Assembly: GCF_016741935.1 (NCBI RefSeq)
Contig: NZ_JAERRG010000016.1
Location: 186,001 to 250,000, forward strand
Source: Streptomyces endocoffeicus
Lineage (GTDB): Bacteria; Actinomycetota; Actinomycetes; Streptomycetales; Streptomycetaceae
DNA length: 64,000 nucleotides
Reading direction: 5' to 3'
The notes below the pieces were generated by a model. It was not told the origin of the DNA, did not search any database, and saw only the letters and a list, made by a program, of their open reading frames with translations. The number at the start of each line of letters is the position of its first letter. Within the stretch, counting starts at the first letter, position 1. Positions 7,268-15,052 of the stretch are shown here, piece after piece. A program made the position numbers and the translations under genes.

Positions 7268-7891
7268 TTACGAGCGCAGATGGGCCGTCAGCTCGTCGGC
7301 GACCGGGTACTCCCGCTCCTGGGGCAGCCGCTGGGCCGCGGATTCCACGTCGCCGCTGCTGACGAGCGCGTGGATCTCGTGGGCGAGCGGGGTCACGTCG
7401 CTGATGGAGACCGTCCACTCGTCGGCGTAACGGCGTACGGCCTCACCCGAGAGCCCGAGCTGCAGTGAGCGGTAGGGCAGGGCCTGGAGGCGCAGATCGC
7501 GCTCGGGGTCCCACTGGACGCGGGCCGGTGCACGCCTCACCTGGCGTTGCCAGGTGGTGAGGTCGGGGTGCAGCCCACGTACGTAACTCGACAGGCACGC
7601 GTTGCGCAGCGCCCACTCGAAGCCCGCGCGAGTGATCTCGACGGCAAGTACGGTCTCCTGCCCCGGCTTTGTGCCCCAGCCGCAGCGGTACATCATCCAG
7701 AGGAACGACGGCTTGATCCACGTCATTCGGTCCCGCTTCCACGCGGCGGGGAACTGGCCCTGACGAACCGCGGGCACGCCGATCTCGGGCGGGTACGCCT
7801 GGTAAACAGTGATCGTGGATGCCGTGTGGAGCGCACGGATCCCGCGTTGTGCTTCGGTCATGGCGTACAGCGTGAAGCCGTCCGATTCCAT
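7268..7891 (-). CDS. DUF4291 domain-containing protein
   Basis: 207 residues from the ATG at 7891; an ATG at 7861 (MTEAQRGIRAL) is an equally good start because neither has a strong ribosome site. The diagnostic DUF4291 blocks are present: I-R-A-L near the start, T-I-T-V-Y-Q-A-Y-P-P-E-I, then R-M-T-W-I-K-P-S-F-L-W-M-M-Y-R-C-G-W and the V-L-A-V-E-I-T-R-A-G-F-E-W-A-L segment. Function of the family is unknown; it is widely scattered in bacteria and fungi. It stands alone here, convergent with the methyltransferase remnant. Confidence 0.85.
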   Translation of the reverse strand: MESDGFTLYAMTEAQRGIRALHTASTITVYQAYPPEIGVPAVRQGQFPAAWKRDRMTWIKPSFLWMMYRCGWGTKPGQETVLAVEITRAGFEWALRNACLSSYVRGLHPDLTTWQRQVRRAPARVQWDPERDLRLQALPYRSLQLGLSGEAVRRYADEWTVSISDVTPLAHEIHALVSSGDVESAAQRLPQEREYPVADELTAHLRS

Positions 7892-7948
7892 TGGCCATTG
7901 ATTTTCGCCCCGGCTGCAGGGCGCCGGCGTGAGCGCTTCAAGTGAGCG

Positions 7949-8791
7949 TCACCCGGGGTGAGTTCCCTGAACATCCCCACCATCGCTCACGGACTTCGTC
8001 CGATCTGCTCGCACCGGCCCCAGCCGCGGGCGCTTGGCGGTGCGGCCGTCGCCGGAGGAGCGGCCGCGGAGGCGGCGGGTGAGCCAGGGGCCGAGGAAGG
8101 TGGCGGTCCAGCGGAGTTCGTCGGTCGCGGCGCGCCATCCGGTGGGTGCGGGTGTCGCCGGCGCGGGCAGGGGGTGGCTCCAGGTGTCGTCGGCGCCGGG
8201 GAGGCCGAGGGTGTGGGCGAGGGCGGCGGCGATGCGCTGGTGGCCGAGGGAACTGGCGTGGAGGCGGTCGGGGCTCCACATGCGGGGGTCGTTGACGACG
8301 GGGTAGTGGCCGGTTTCGGCGACGGTGACGCCGTGGCGCCGGGCGGCTTCGCGGATGCGCTCGTTCACGGCGATGACGCGTGGGGTGAGGGGACGTGCCA
8401 GGGGGCTGATGCGGGCGGGGTCGGGGAAGGTGAGCGTGGCGACCCGGGCGCCCTGCGCGGTGAGCGCGGCGAACATCGCCTCCAGGTGATGGGCGACGTG
8501 GTCGGCGTCGAAGCGGGGGCGCAGGAGGTCGTTGACCCCGGCGACGACGGTGGCCAGATCGGGGCGGAGGGCCAGGGCGGGCGCGAGCTGCTCCGCGTGG
8601 ACCTGCGCGGCGAGACGGCCCCGTACGGCGAGATTGGCGTACGAGAGGCCGGGGTTGGCGTGGGCGAGGTGTTCGGCCAGGCGGTCGGCGAACCCGCGCA
8701 GACCCGCGACGTCGTCGCCGTCGCCCAGGCCCTCGGTCTGGCTGTCGCCCAGCGCGACGTAGCGGCTGTACGCCGCGTCAGTGTCGGGCAT
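7949..8791 (-). CDS. SGNH/GDSL-family hydrolase (lipase/esterase)
   Basis: 280 residues. Block I is Y-V-A-L-G-D-S-Q-T-E-G (Ser17 region as nucleophile), block III contains G-V-N-D-L-L (Asn of the oxyanion hole), and block V is W-S-P-D-R-L-H-A-S-S-L-G-H with the catalytic Asp and His. No signal peptide, so it acts in the cytosol. The last ~60 residues (rich in Arg, Gly and Pro) are outside the catalytic fold. The start overlaps the 3' end of the PadR gene by 14 bp, so the two are translated from one transcript and the hydrolase is probably under PadR control. Substrate unknown, most likely an acyl ester. Confidence 0.88.
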   Translation of the reverse strand: MPDTDAAYSRYVALGDSQTEGLGDGDDVAGLRGFADRLAEHLAHANPGLSYANLAVRGRLAAQVHAEQLAPALALRPDLATVVAGVNDLLRPRFDADHVAHHLEAMFAALTAQGARVATLTFPDPARISPLARPLTPRVIAVNERIREAARRHGVTVAETGHYPVVNDPRMWSPDRLHASSLGHQRIAAALAHTLGLPGADDTWSHPLPAPATPAPTGWRAATDELRWTATFLGPWLTRRLRGRSSGDGRTAKRPRLGPVRADRTKSVSDGGDVQGTHPG

Positions 8792-9350
8792 GGTTGTGCT
8801 GCTGCCTCTCTCGCAGGACGGTGATCGTGCGCTCGCACCAGTCGCGGTTGCCCTGTTCGAGGGCCAGGCCGCGCAGGCAGGTCAGATACGGGCCGATGCG
8901 GTGGCCGTGGCGCAGGAACTCCTCCTCCGTACGGTCACCGCGCATCTTGCGCAGCAGCTTGCCGAAGAGCTGGATCTTGGCCTCGGCGAAGGTGGCGCGC
9001 TCGGCGAGCTGGGCGATCAGGGTCTCCTTGTCGACATGGTCCGCGGCCTGGACCTTGACGAGCAGGTCGTCGCGGATGAAGGACGGCTTGGCGAACGCCG
9101 CCGTGAACTCCTCCAGCTCCGCCAGCCCGGCATCGGTCACCTGGAACAACCGCTTGGTGGGGCGGGTCTCCTGGACCACGGCCCGGCCCGCGATGAGCCC
9201 GTCCTTCTCCAGGCGGGTCAGCTCGGCGTAGAGCTGCTGTGGCTGGGCGTGCCAGAAGTTGGCCACGCCGATGTCGAACGCCTTGGTCAGCTGGTATCCG
9301 CTGAGCTCCCCCTCGAGCAGTGCCGCCAGCACGGCGTGCCGCAGGGCCAT
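8778..9350 (-). CDS. PadR family transcriptional regulator
   Basis: 190 residues; GGAGG sits 7 nt before the ATG at 9350. Residues 1-75 are the PadR winged helix (A-V-L-A-A-L-L-E-G-E-L-S-G-Y-Q-L, then F-W-x-A-Q-P-Q-Q-L-Y-A-E-L-T-R-L-E-K-D-G-L-I). Residues ~95-185 are the Vir_C-type helical dimerisation domain. The gene is divergent from the NTF2-like gene at 9504, with a perfect 7-4-7 palindrome (9450-9467) between them, the probable operator. Its own leader contains four 12-bp tandem repeats. The SGNH hydrolase follows in the same operon. Confidence 0.9.
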   Translation of the reverse strand: MALRHAVLAALLEGELSGYQLTKAFDIGVANFWHAQPQQLYAELTRLEKDGLIAGRAVVQETRPTKRLFQVTDAGLAELEEFTAAFAKPSFIRDDLLVKVQAADHVDKETLIAQLAERATFAEAKIQLFGKLLRKMRGDRTEEEFLRHGHRIGPYLTCLRGLALEQGNRDWCERTITVLRERQQHNHARH

Positions 9351-9380
9351 CGGATCGCCTCCTCCATGCCTCCGTGTCTC

Positions 9381-9428
9381 CGCATGCCTCTGCGCATGCC
9401 TCTGTGCGTGCCTCTTTGCATGCCCCTG
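9381..9428. repeat. 12-bp tandem repeat, four copies, in the padR leader
   Basis: Units 9381-9392 and 9393-9404 are identical (CGCATGCCTCTG); 9405-9416 and 9417-9428 differ by 2-3 bases. The palindrome GCATGC recurs in three of the units. The array lies between the operator and the PadR ribosome site. Confidence 0.8.
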
Positions 9429-9449
9429 TCGCCGGACACGCGACCATGA

Positions 9450-9467
9450 TAGTCATGAAAATGACTA
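9450..9467. promoter_or_regulatory. Palindromic operator between padR-type gene and NTF2-like gene
   Basis: TAGTCAT-GAAA-ATGACTA, a perfect 7-4-7 dyad in an AT-rich patch. PadR proteins bind AT-rich palindromes of this size in front of their own gene; position fits control of both divergent transcripts. Confidence 0.7.
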
Positions 9468-9503
9468 CTCACATCCATGATTATGAAGGAAGGCGGGTGT
9501 GCA

Positions 9504-9941
9504 ATGACCACTGCCGACCGTTTCCGTACCGCCATCGACAACCGGGACCTCGCGGCCCTGGACGACCTGTTCACCGAGGACATCCGCTTCTGCAGCCCCG
9601 TCAAGTTCACCCCCTTCGAGGGCAAGCCGATGGTGCTGGGCCTCTTCGCGGTCCTGCTGCGCACCTTCCAGGACTTCCGCTACCTCGGCGACCACACCGG
9701 CACCGCGCAGACCAGCACCGACGGCACGTCCGCCCCGTCGGCGGTGCTGCTCTTCCGCGCCAGGGTGGGCGACAAGGAGATCCACGGCATCGACCTGCTG
9801 CACTTCGCCGACGACGGCCGCATCAAGGAGTTCACCGTCATGGTCCGCCCCCAGTCCGCCGTCCACGCCCTCGGTGAAGCGGTCCTCGCCGGCCTGGTCG
9901 AAGACGGCCTCGCACCGGCACCGACGCCCTCCGGCCAGTAG
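9504..9941 (+). CDS. NTF2-like (SnoaL-type) protein
   Basis: 145 residues from the ATG at 9504; an upstream in-frame ATG at 9477 is less likely because GAAGGAAGG lies between the two. The fold signature is the NTF2-like cone: F-R-T-A-I-D-N-R-D-L-A-A-L-D-D-L-F-T-E-D-I-R-F at the N-terminus and I-D-L-L-H-F-A-D-D-G-R-I-K-E-F-T-V-M-V-R-P at the C-terminus. Such proteins are small-molecule isomerases, cyclases or binding proteins; no catalytic residue can be assigned. It is divergent from the PadR regulator and shares its operator. Confidence 0.82.
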   Translation: MTTADRFRTAIDNRDLAALDDLFTEDIRFCSPVKFTPFEGKPMVLGLFAVLLRTFQDFRYLGDHTGTAQTSTDGTSAPSAVLLFRARVGDKEIHGIDLLHFADDGRIKEFTVMVRPQSAVHALGEAVLAGLVEDGLAPAPTPSGQ

Positions 9942-9993
9942 CGAGGCCGAGTAGCCGGCCGAAGCGGCGGAGGCTCCTGGGCCGCCGGACGGC

Positions 9994-10332
9994 TCACACC
10001 TTGCCGCCGAAGAAGACCTGCACCTCCCGGATGAGTCCGTCCCGCACGGTGATCGCCTCGACATTGCGGTGCCGGTCGCCCGTCGTCAGCTCGTACTCGT
10101 AGCAGACGAAGACGAGTTCCTGGTCCGCGGGCGTGACGTACAGCAACCGCTGCTCCCTGAGTCGGTCGGCGGTGGGAAAGCACTTCTCGAAGAACGTTGC
10201 CTTGTCGATATGGTCGTCCTGGGGGCTGGTGAACGTGAAGTCGTCGGCGTAAAGGGGGAGGGCCGCCTCGCGGTCCTGTGACCGGTAATAACGGAACGCC
10301 GCCTCAACGACGCTTGCCGGGTTCTCGTTCAT
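9994..10332 (-). CDS. NTF2-like (SnoaL-type) protein
   Basis: 112 residues; GGAG lies 5 nt before the ATG at 10332. A second, unrelated-in-detail NTF2 cone: V-V-E-A-A-F-R-Y-Y-R-S-Q-D-R-E-A-A-L-P-L-Y-A-D-D-F-T-F, then V-E-A-I-T-V-R-D-G-L-I-R-E-V-Q-V-F-F. It starts 18 bp after the stop of the VWA gene on the same strand, so it is probably the second gene of that operon. It converges with the other NTF2-like gene (52 bp apart). The role is unknown. Confidence 0.8.
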   Translation of the reverse strand: MNENPASVVEAAFRYYRSQDREAALPLYADDFTFTSPQDDHIDKATFFEKCFPTADRLREQRLLYVTPADQELVFVCYEYELTTGDRHRNVEAITVRDGLIREVQVFFGGKV

Positions 10333-10350
10333 TCGATCTCCAAGGTTTTC

Positions 10351-11124
10351 TCAGTCTTTCAAGATGCCGGCTGAGCGGGCGGAGTCGAGCCACAGCGGGA
10401 ATTCATGGAGTAGCTGATCGTAGAGTGCGGCGTCGGAGAGGGTCTTCGGTGTCGGTCCGGCGGCGAAGAATCCGGCGTTGTCGACGACGCGCCGGTTCGG
10501 CACCGGCAGGTCGTCGAGTCTGTGCAGAAAGCGGAATTCGTCGTCGCCGAACCCGATGAACTGCCAGAAGATGGGCAGCTTCGAGGCCGTGCACAGCACG
10601 TGCTCCGCCGCCGCCTTGGACGTGGGGGAGCCGTCGGTCTGGAAGACGACGAATGCCGGATCGTCGGCCCCGGACGCCTGATAGTGGTCGATAACGGCCT
10701 GCATGGCGACGTGGTAATTGGTGCGGCCCATATGGCCCATCGAGTCGTGCAGGGGGTTGATCCGGTCCTGGTAGGCGTCGAGGCCGATCTCGGCGGTTCC
10801 GTCGATGTCCGTGGAGAAGAAGACGACCGGCACGACCCCGTCGTCATCGAGGTTCGCCGCGAGGGCGAGAGTCTGCTCCGCCAAGTGCTGTACGGAGCCG
10901 TTCCGGTAGTACCGGCGCATGCTTCCGGAGCGGTCCAGCACCAGGTACACCGCGGCCCGTTGCCCACCGGCATCGTGCTTGGCCAAGGAGACCGCGGCGG
11001 TCTTGTAGAGACTGACCAGCCCTGGAGCCTGGGCGGCGACCTTTTCCAGACTGATCGCGGGAGCCGACGCCGTAGGGCGCTTGCGGTAGTCGATTTTCGG
11101 ACGCTTGCGGTAATCGATGGCCAT
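10351..11124 (-). CDS. VWA domain protein, TerF-like
   Basis: 257 residues from the ATG at 11124; GGAGG is present but 13 nt away, a long spacing. The MIDAS metal site is intact: D-R-S-G-S (64-68), a Thr-containing G-R-T-N-Y loop and Q-T-D-G-S near the C-terminal half. The tail F-W-Q-F-I-G-F-G-D and V-D-N-A-G-F-F resembles the TerF/TerY-type VWA proteins of tellurite-resistance loci. The N-terminus starts with an exact internal duplication, IDYRKRP twice, reflected in a DNA direct repeat. In other actinomycetes these proteins sit with TerD proteins; none is present here. It is followed by an NTF2-like gene in the same operon. Confidence 0.82.
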   Translation of the reverse strand: MAIDYRKRPKIDYRKRPTASAPAISLEKVAAQAPGLVSLYKTAAVSLAKHDAGGQRAAVYLVLDRSGSMRRYYRNGSVQHLAEQTLALAANLDDDGVVPVVFFSTDIDGTAEIGLDAYQDRINPLHDSMGHMGRTNYHVAMQAVIDHYQASGADDPAFVVFQTDGSPTSKAAAEHVLCTASKLPIFWQFIGFGDDEFRFLHRLDDLPVPNRRVVDNAGFFAAGPTPKTLSDAALYDQLLHEFPLWLDSARSAGILKD

Positions 11125-11610
11125 AGCCGGTGATTGTCCTCCAGCTGATGCCATCTGTCCGGTCCTCGGCGGACGCCTCTCAAGGCGGCGCGTCGACACC
11201 CAACGCAGGCGCGGCGAGTCATGGCCGTTCGGGAACGGCGCACGTGCACGGCGCACGTGCACGGCGAAGCCCGGGGCGCGCGGGATGTCCGTGCGCCCCA
11301 GGCTGTGGCAACCGCGGCCCCGATTCTCACGGCATGGCCGTCGCGGTGGTCGACACCGAGCCGGGGACCCGCACTTTTACTCGCGACCATGACCGGCGCG
11401 ACCGGCTCGGCGGCATCGACGGCGAGCGATGCCCCGTGATCATGCTCACCGGCGACCGCTGAACGGCGGGATGCCGCCACCCCACTGGTCAGCGAATTCG
11501 TCTCCGCCGCCCAGAACGTGCGCCGCTGCCACAACAGTGTGTCGACACGGCTTCCGGTCCGGTGACGCCGGGAGCCCGGTCCGCGGTCGGCCGTTCGGTG
11601 GACCGGCTGG
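11125..11610. other. 486-bp region without a supported gene; possible hydrolase remnant
   Basis: No frame has gene-like composition throughout. A 13-bp direct repeat (CGGCGCACGTGCA) occurs twice at 11236-11261. On the + strand, 11351-11462 reads TFTRDHDRRDRLGGIDGERCPVIMLTGDR split by a stop at 11462; the H-D-x4-L-x-x-I-D-x-x-R-C-P-V-x-x-L-T-G pattern resembles the segment around the catalytic acid of alpha/beta-hydrolases, so this may be a decayed remnant. I see no other structure. Confidence 0.3.
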
Positions 11611-12705
11611 TCATTCGGGACGGCGGGAGTCCGCCTCCCGCGTGACGAGGTATCGGCGCCCCGCCGAGAGTGTGCCGAGGGTCCGGGGCGACCCGCGCAG
11701 GCGGTCGGCCAGGGCGTCCGTCATCGCGAGGAGGCAGCGGGGACGCACCGAGCGGGCGGAGAAGTATGCCGCGGCGAAGGCGAGCTGCCCGGTGAATACG
11801 CGCTCGTCGCCGACGAACACGGCCGCCGCCAGGGAATCCAGCAACCGGCCCAGAAACTCGGTGCCCTCCTCGTGTTCCCTGCCCGAGCTGCCCGAGCTAT
11901 ACGGGATATTCGGGATATCCGGGCGTTCCCGCAGGCCGGGGAACACGTCACGCAGCACATGGGCCAAGTGCGCCAGCAGATCGGGTCGTCGTCTGACGAG
12001 TGCCGCGTACTCCTCCACGGCACCGTCCTGGACCGAGGACTCCCCGCGCAGCACCGGTGGCCAGTGGCGAAGCAGCGCTTCCGCCGCGTCGCGGGCGTCT
12101 GCCGCGTACAGGTCCGCGCCCAGCGCGTATGCCCATATGCCCTCGGGGCCGAACCCCGGGCCGCCCGTCATGACGGGGACACCGGCGCATCTGCAGGTTT
12201 CGATCTGCCGGTGTGCGAGCGGAAGGTTGAACGTCAGCGTGCACGAGAGAGCGACGACGTCAGGGCCGTTCTGATGGACGTCCGAGAGGAGCTCGTGCGG
12301 GGAGACCGAGCCGCCGAGTGAGCGCACCTGGAAGCCGCGCAGACGCAGCACCTCGGCGAGGATGTGGGAGGGCAGTACATGCCATTCGCCGTCGCCGCAC
12401 GCCACCAGCACATGGCGCGGTGATCCGCCGCCCACAGGGGCGCGGGCGGCGGAGGCGACCGCGTCCACCGTCAGCCTGCTGACATGGGTGGCCGCGTGCT
12501 CCTGCGCCACCGTCCACTCGCCGGACTCCCACCTCTCACCGACCCGCACCTGGGCGGGTGCCACCAACCCGAGCAGTACGTCCTCCGCGCTCACGCCGCT
12601 CGTCACCAGGCCGACGGCCAGCTCCAGCGCTCCGCCCTCGTCCGCGTCGGCCAGGCAAACGTCGAAGTCCGCCCGGACGGCGTCGGTGATCCCGGTGGCA
12701 TTCAT
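11611..12705 (-). CDS. Cobalamin (B12)-binding domain protein, CarH-like sensor module without DNA-binding domain
   Basis: 364 residues. Residues ~10-90 form the four-helix cap of B12-binding photoreceptors, with W59, nine residues, then E69-H70, plus V66; this spacing equals the W-x9-E-H motif of CarH. Residues ~95-215 are the Rossmann-like cobalamin domain with E107-x-H109 (lower axial ligand motif), then S-L-G-G and a T-G-G-P-G-F-G loop for the nucleotide tail. Residues ~215-364 are a helical region of unknown type. There is no MerR HTH. The residue matching the photoadduct His of CarH is Glu60. The ATG overlaps the stop of the SpoIIE phosphatase gene (ATGA), so the two are translationally coupled. 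A sensor partner of that phosphatase is the natural inference. Confidence 0.85.
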   Translation of the reverse strand: MNATGITDAVRADFDVCLADADEGGALELAVGLVTSGVSAEDVLLGLVAPAQVRVGERWESGEWTVAQEHAATHVSRLTVDAVASAARAPVGGGSPRHVLVACGDGEWHVLPSHILAEVLRLRGFQVRSLGGSVSPHELLSDVHQNGPDVVALSCTLTFNLPLAHRQIETCRCAGVPVMTGGPGFGPEGIWAYALGADLYAADARDAAEALLRHWPPVLRGESSVQDGAVEEYAALVRRRPDLLAHLAHVLRDVFPGLRERPDIPNIPYSSGSSGREHEEGTEFLGRLLDSLAAAVFVGDERVFTGQLAFAAAYFSARSVRPRCLLAMTDALADRLRGSPRTLGTLSAGRRYLVTREADSRRPE

Positions 12706-14150
12706 GAGGTCCCGGACTCCTTGGTGCTCGCGGACTCCCCGGTGCGCGCCGACCCGCCGGTGCTCGCCGACCCGCCGGGGCCCCCGGGCCGACGGCGCGG
12801 TGGTGAGCCACGGCGGGGAGGCGCCTGAAGCGTCAGGATGGAGATGTCGTCGTGCGGGCGGCCCGCGAGCCATTCGGTCGTGAGGAGCTCCAGCCGCTCG
12901 GCGACCGACGGCGCCTGCATGCCGACGCAGCCGGCCAGCGCGTCGACGAGGCGTTCGTCGCCGTATATGTCCCGTCCGCTCATCCCACCTCGGGCCTCGG
13001 TGAGCCCGTCGCTGTAGAGGAGCATCAGCTCACCCGGTTCGAGGCGGAGCTCCGTACGGCCGAAACTGGGATCGGGCACCGCCCCGACGAGCATGCCCTC
13101 GCAGACGATCTCCTCGACCCTTCCGTCGCCACGAAGCGCGAGCGGGGGGAGGTGGCCGCCGCTGGCGATCTCCACCTTCACCGAGCCGTCGTCGCAGGGC
13201 CGGGCGGAGCCCGTGACCAGGGTCGTGAAGCGGTGGCCGGCGCTGATGACGAGGTCGTTGAGCAACTGGAGGTCGCCCAGGAGATCGGGCCCCCGCTTGA
13301 CCATGGCCAGGGTGCGCATGCTCTGCCGTACGCGCCCTGCCAGCACCGCGGCCTCCGCACCCTTGCCGGACACATCGCCGAAGAAGAACGTGACCCCGCC
13401 CGCGGGGCAAGGGGCCACGTGGTAGTAGTCGCCGCTGATGCGCAGAGCCTCCGCGGCCGGCCGGTAGGCGGCGCCGAGCCTGAGCCCGTCGGCCACCGGC
13501 AGCGGCTCCGGAGCCATGCTGGCCTGGAGGACGGCGATGGTATGGGCCTGCTGCGAGTAGAGCGCCGCCGTTGCCAGCGCGAGTCCGGCCCTAAGGGCGA
13601 ACTGATGCGCCAGTTCGATGTCCGCGTCCTCGAAGCGGGGGCGCTCCGGGCCGCGCAGCATGATCAGCGCACCGGCCGGTACGCCTCCCGCGGCGAGCTG
13701 GACCACCAGTGCCTCCTCGCCGTGAACGAGCTCACCGGGCAGGACGTCGTCGAGCGCGGCCATCTCCTGGGGGCGTATGACGGCGGGGCGCGGTTGGAGT
13801 CCGTACAGCGCGTCCGCGACCTTGGGTATCCGCTCGAGTGTTGCGACCGCCACCTCCCCGGCGGACCGGGCATCGCCCGGACCCGCCCGGCGCCAGTGGG
13901 TACGGCGTCCGCTCGCGGGCAGGACGACCACGGACGCGTCCGCCAGTTTCGGGATCACCATCTCCACGAGCGCACGGACGGTACGGCCGTGATGGAGCGA
14001 CGCGCCCAGGCGCCGGGTGGTCTCCTCCAGGAAGGCGGACCTGTCGCGCTCGTCGAGGAGCGCGGCCTCAACGAGCCCCAGCAGCCCGCTGAGCTGCGCC
14101 GGGGCACGGCCCCATGCGCCCCTGCCCCCGCCGTCGCCGTCGTCCGTCAT
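12702..14150 (-). CDS. GAF-SpoIIE (PP2C-type) phosphatase
   Basis: 482 residues. Residues ~15-205 contain a GAF-like sensory region (F-E-D-A-D-I-E-L-A-H-Q-F-A-L-R-A-G-L-A-L is its typical last helix). Residues ~235-450 are the SpoIIE phosphatase: S-G-D-Y-Y, G-D-V-S-G-K-G with the metal-binding Asp, S-G-G-H-L-P-P, S-D-G-L-T-E-A-R and the closing D-D-I-S-I-L-T-L. Such phosphatases usually dephosphorylate STAS anti-sigma antagonists. The C-terminal ~40 residues are a low-complexity repeat (GSAST, GSART, GESAST). No anti-sigma or STAS gene lies nearby. The downstream B12-binding protein overlaps by 4 bp. No membrane segment, so it is cytosolic. Confidence 0.9.
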   Translation of the reverse strand: MTDDGDGGGRGAWGRAPAQLSGLLGLVEAALLDERDRSAFLEETTRRLGASLHHGRTVRALVEMVIPKLADASVVVLPASGRRTHWRRAGPGDARSAGEVAVATLERIPKVADALYGLQPRPAVIRPQEMAALDDVLPGELVHGEEALVVQLAAGGVPAGALIMLRGPERPRFEDADIELAHQFALRAGLALATAALYSQQAHTIAVLQASMAPEPLPVADGLRLGAAYRPAAEALRISGDYYHVAPCPAGGVTFFFGDVSGKGAEAAVLAGRVRQSMRTLAMVKRGPDLLGDLQLLNDLVISAGHRFTTLVTGSARPCDDGSVKVEIASGGHLPPLALRGDGRVEEIVCEGMLVGAVPDPSFGRTELRLEPGELMLLYSDGLTEARGGMSGRDIYGDERLVDALAGCVGMQAPSVAERLELLTTEWLAGRPHDDISILTLQAPPRRGSPPRRRPGGPGGSASTGGSARTGESASTKESGTS

Positions 14151-14384
14151 CGGCCACCGCCTCTTGCGCGCTCCGCCGCCGGGCTCATCGTGCCCGGGTC
14201 GTTCCCCCTTCCATTCTGTCCGTCCGGCGTGGTTGGCGGTGGCTACGGACTGTTGGTCACGGCGGGCCGGCGCGGCGACTCGCCGCGGTTCCGCGCGGTA
14301 CTCGAAGCCATACGCCTGCCCTGCGACGGGCCCGGCCGCCCACGCACCCGACCGGATCGGGAGCGAGGTGACAAGGCCGGGTCA

Positions 14385-14954
14385 TTACACCTGGCGCGTC
14401 ACGCGGTAGCGGAGGTGGACGACCCCTGAGCCGAAGGTGCGGGTCTCGACGAGCTCGAGATCCACCCGGCGCTCGTGCTGGGGGAAGAACGGAATGCCAC
14501 CGCCGACCAGCACCGGGTAGACCCTGACCCGGTACTCGTCGATCAGACCCAACGCGGCCACCTCGGCGGCGAGCGTCGCGCCGCCGATCGCGATGTCGCC
14601 CTCCCCGGGCTCGGCTCGCAACCGCTCGATCTCCTCCGCCAGGCCGCCGGAGGCCAGGCGGGCATTGCCCCGCACCGCCGACAGCGTGGTGGAGAACACC
14701 ACCTTGGGGAGCGGCTTCCAGAGCGCGGCAAACTCGAGCCTTGAATCGTCGAGCGATGGATCCTGGTCGGCGGTCTCCCAGTACAGCATCGTCTCGTACA
14801 GCCGTCGCCCCAACAGGTGGACGCCGACCTCCCGGATCTCGTCGATCCAGGAGCGAAAGACCTCCTCATCGGGCGGCGTCCAGTCGAGGCCGCCGTCCGG
14901 CCCGACGATATAGCCGTCGAGCGAGACGTTCATCGAATAGGTCACGCTGCGCAT
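14385..14954 (-). CDS. Dihydrofolate reductase-family protein (RibD C-terminal domain)
   Basis: 189 residues; GAGGAGG lies 8 nt before the ATG. The fold blocks are M-N-V-S-L-D-G-Y-I at the N-terminus, H-L-L-G-R-R-L-Y-E-T-M (NADPH binding), K-V-V-F-S-T-T-L and I-A-I-G-G-A-T-L-A, ending with P-V-L-V-G-G-G-I-P-F-F. These are small NADPH reductases related to RibD/DHFR; in Streptomyces they are common stand-alone genes with no assigned substrate. Divergent from the RidA gene at 15053 (98 bp). Confidence 0.88.
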   Translation of the reverse strand: MRSVTYSMNVSLDGYIVGPDGGLDWTPPDEEVFRSWIDEIREVGVHLLGRRLYETMLYWETADQDPSLDDSRLEFAALWKPLPKVVFSTTLSAVRGNARLASGGLAEEIERLRAEPGEGDIAIGGATLAAEVAALGLIDEYRVRVYPVLVGGGIPFFPQHERRVDLELVETRTFGSGVVHLRYRVTRQV

Positions 14955-15052
14955 CAGAAGTCCTCCTCGGTAAGACGCTCGACAGTAGGACCGCCGGACG
15001 CCCCAGGACTCATCGCGGCTCGCGGGATCCCCTCAGATAGGAGAATGCCGCC

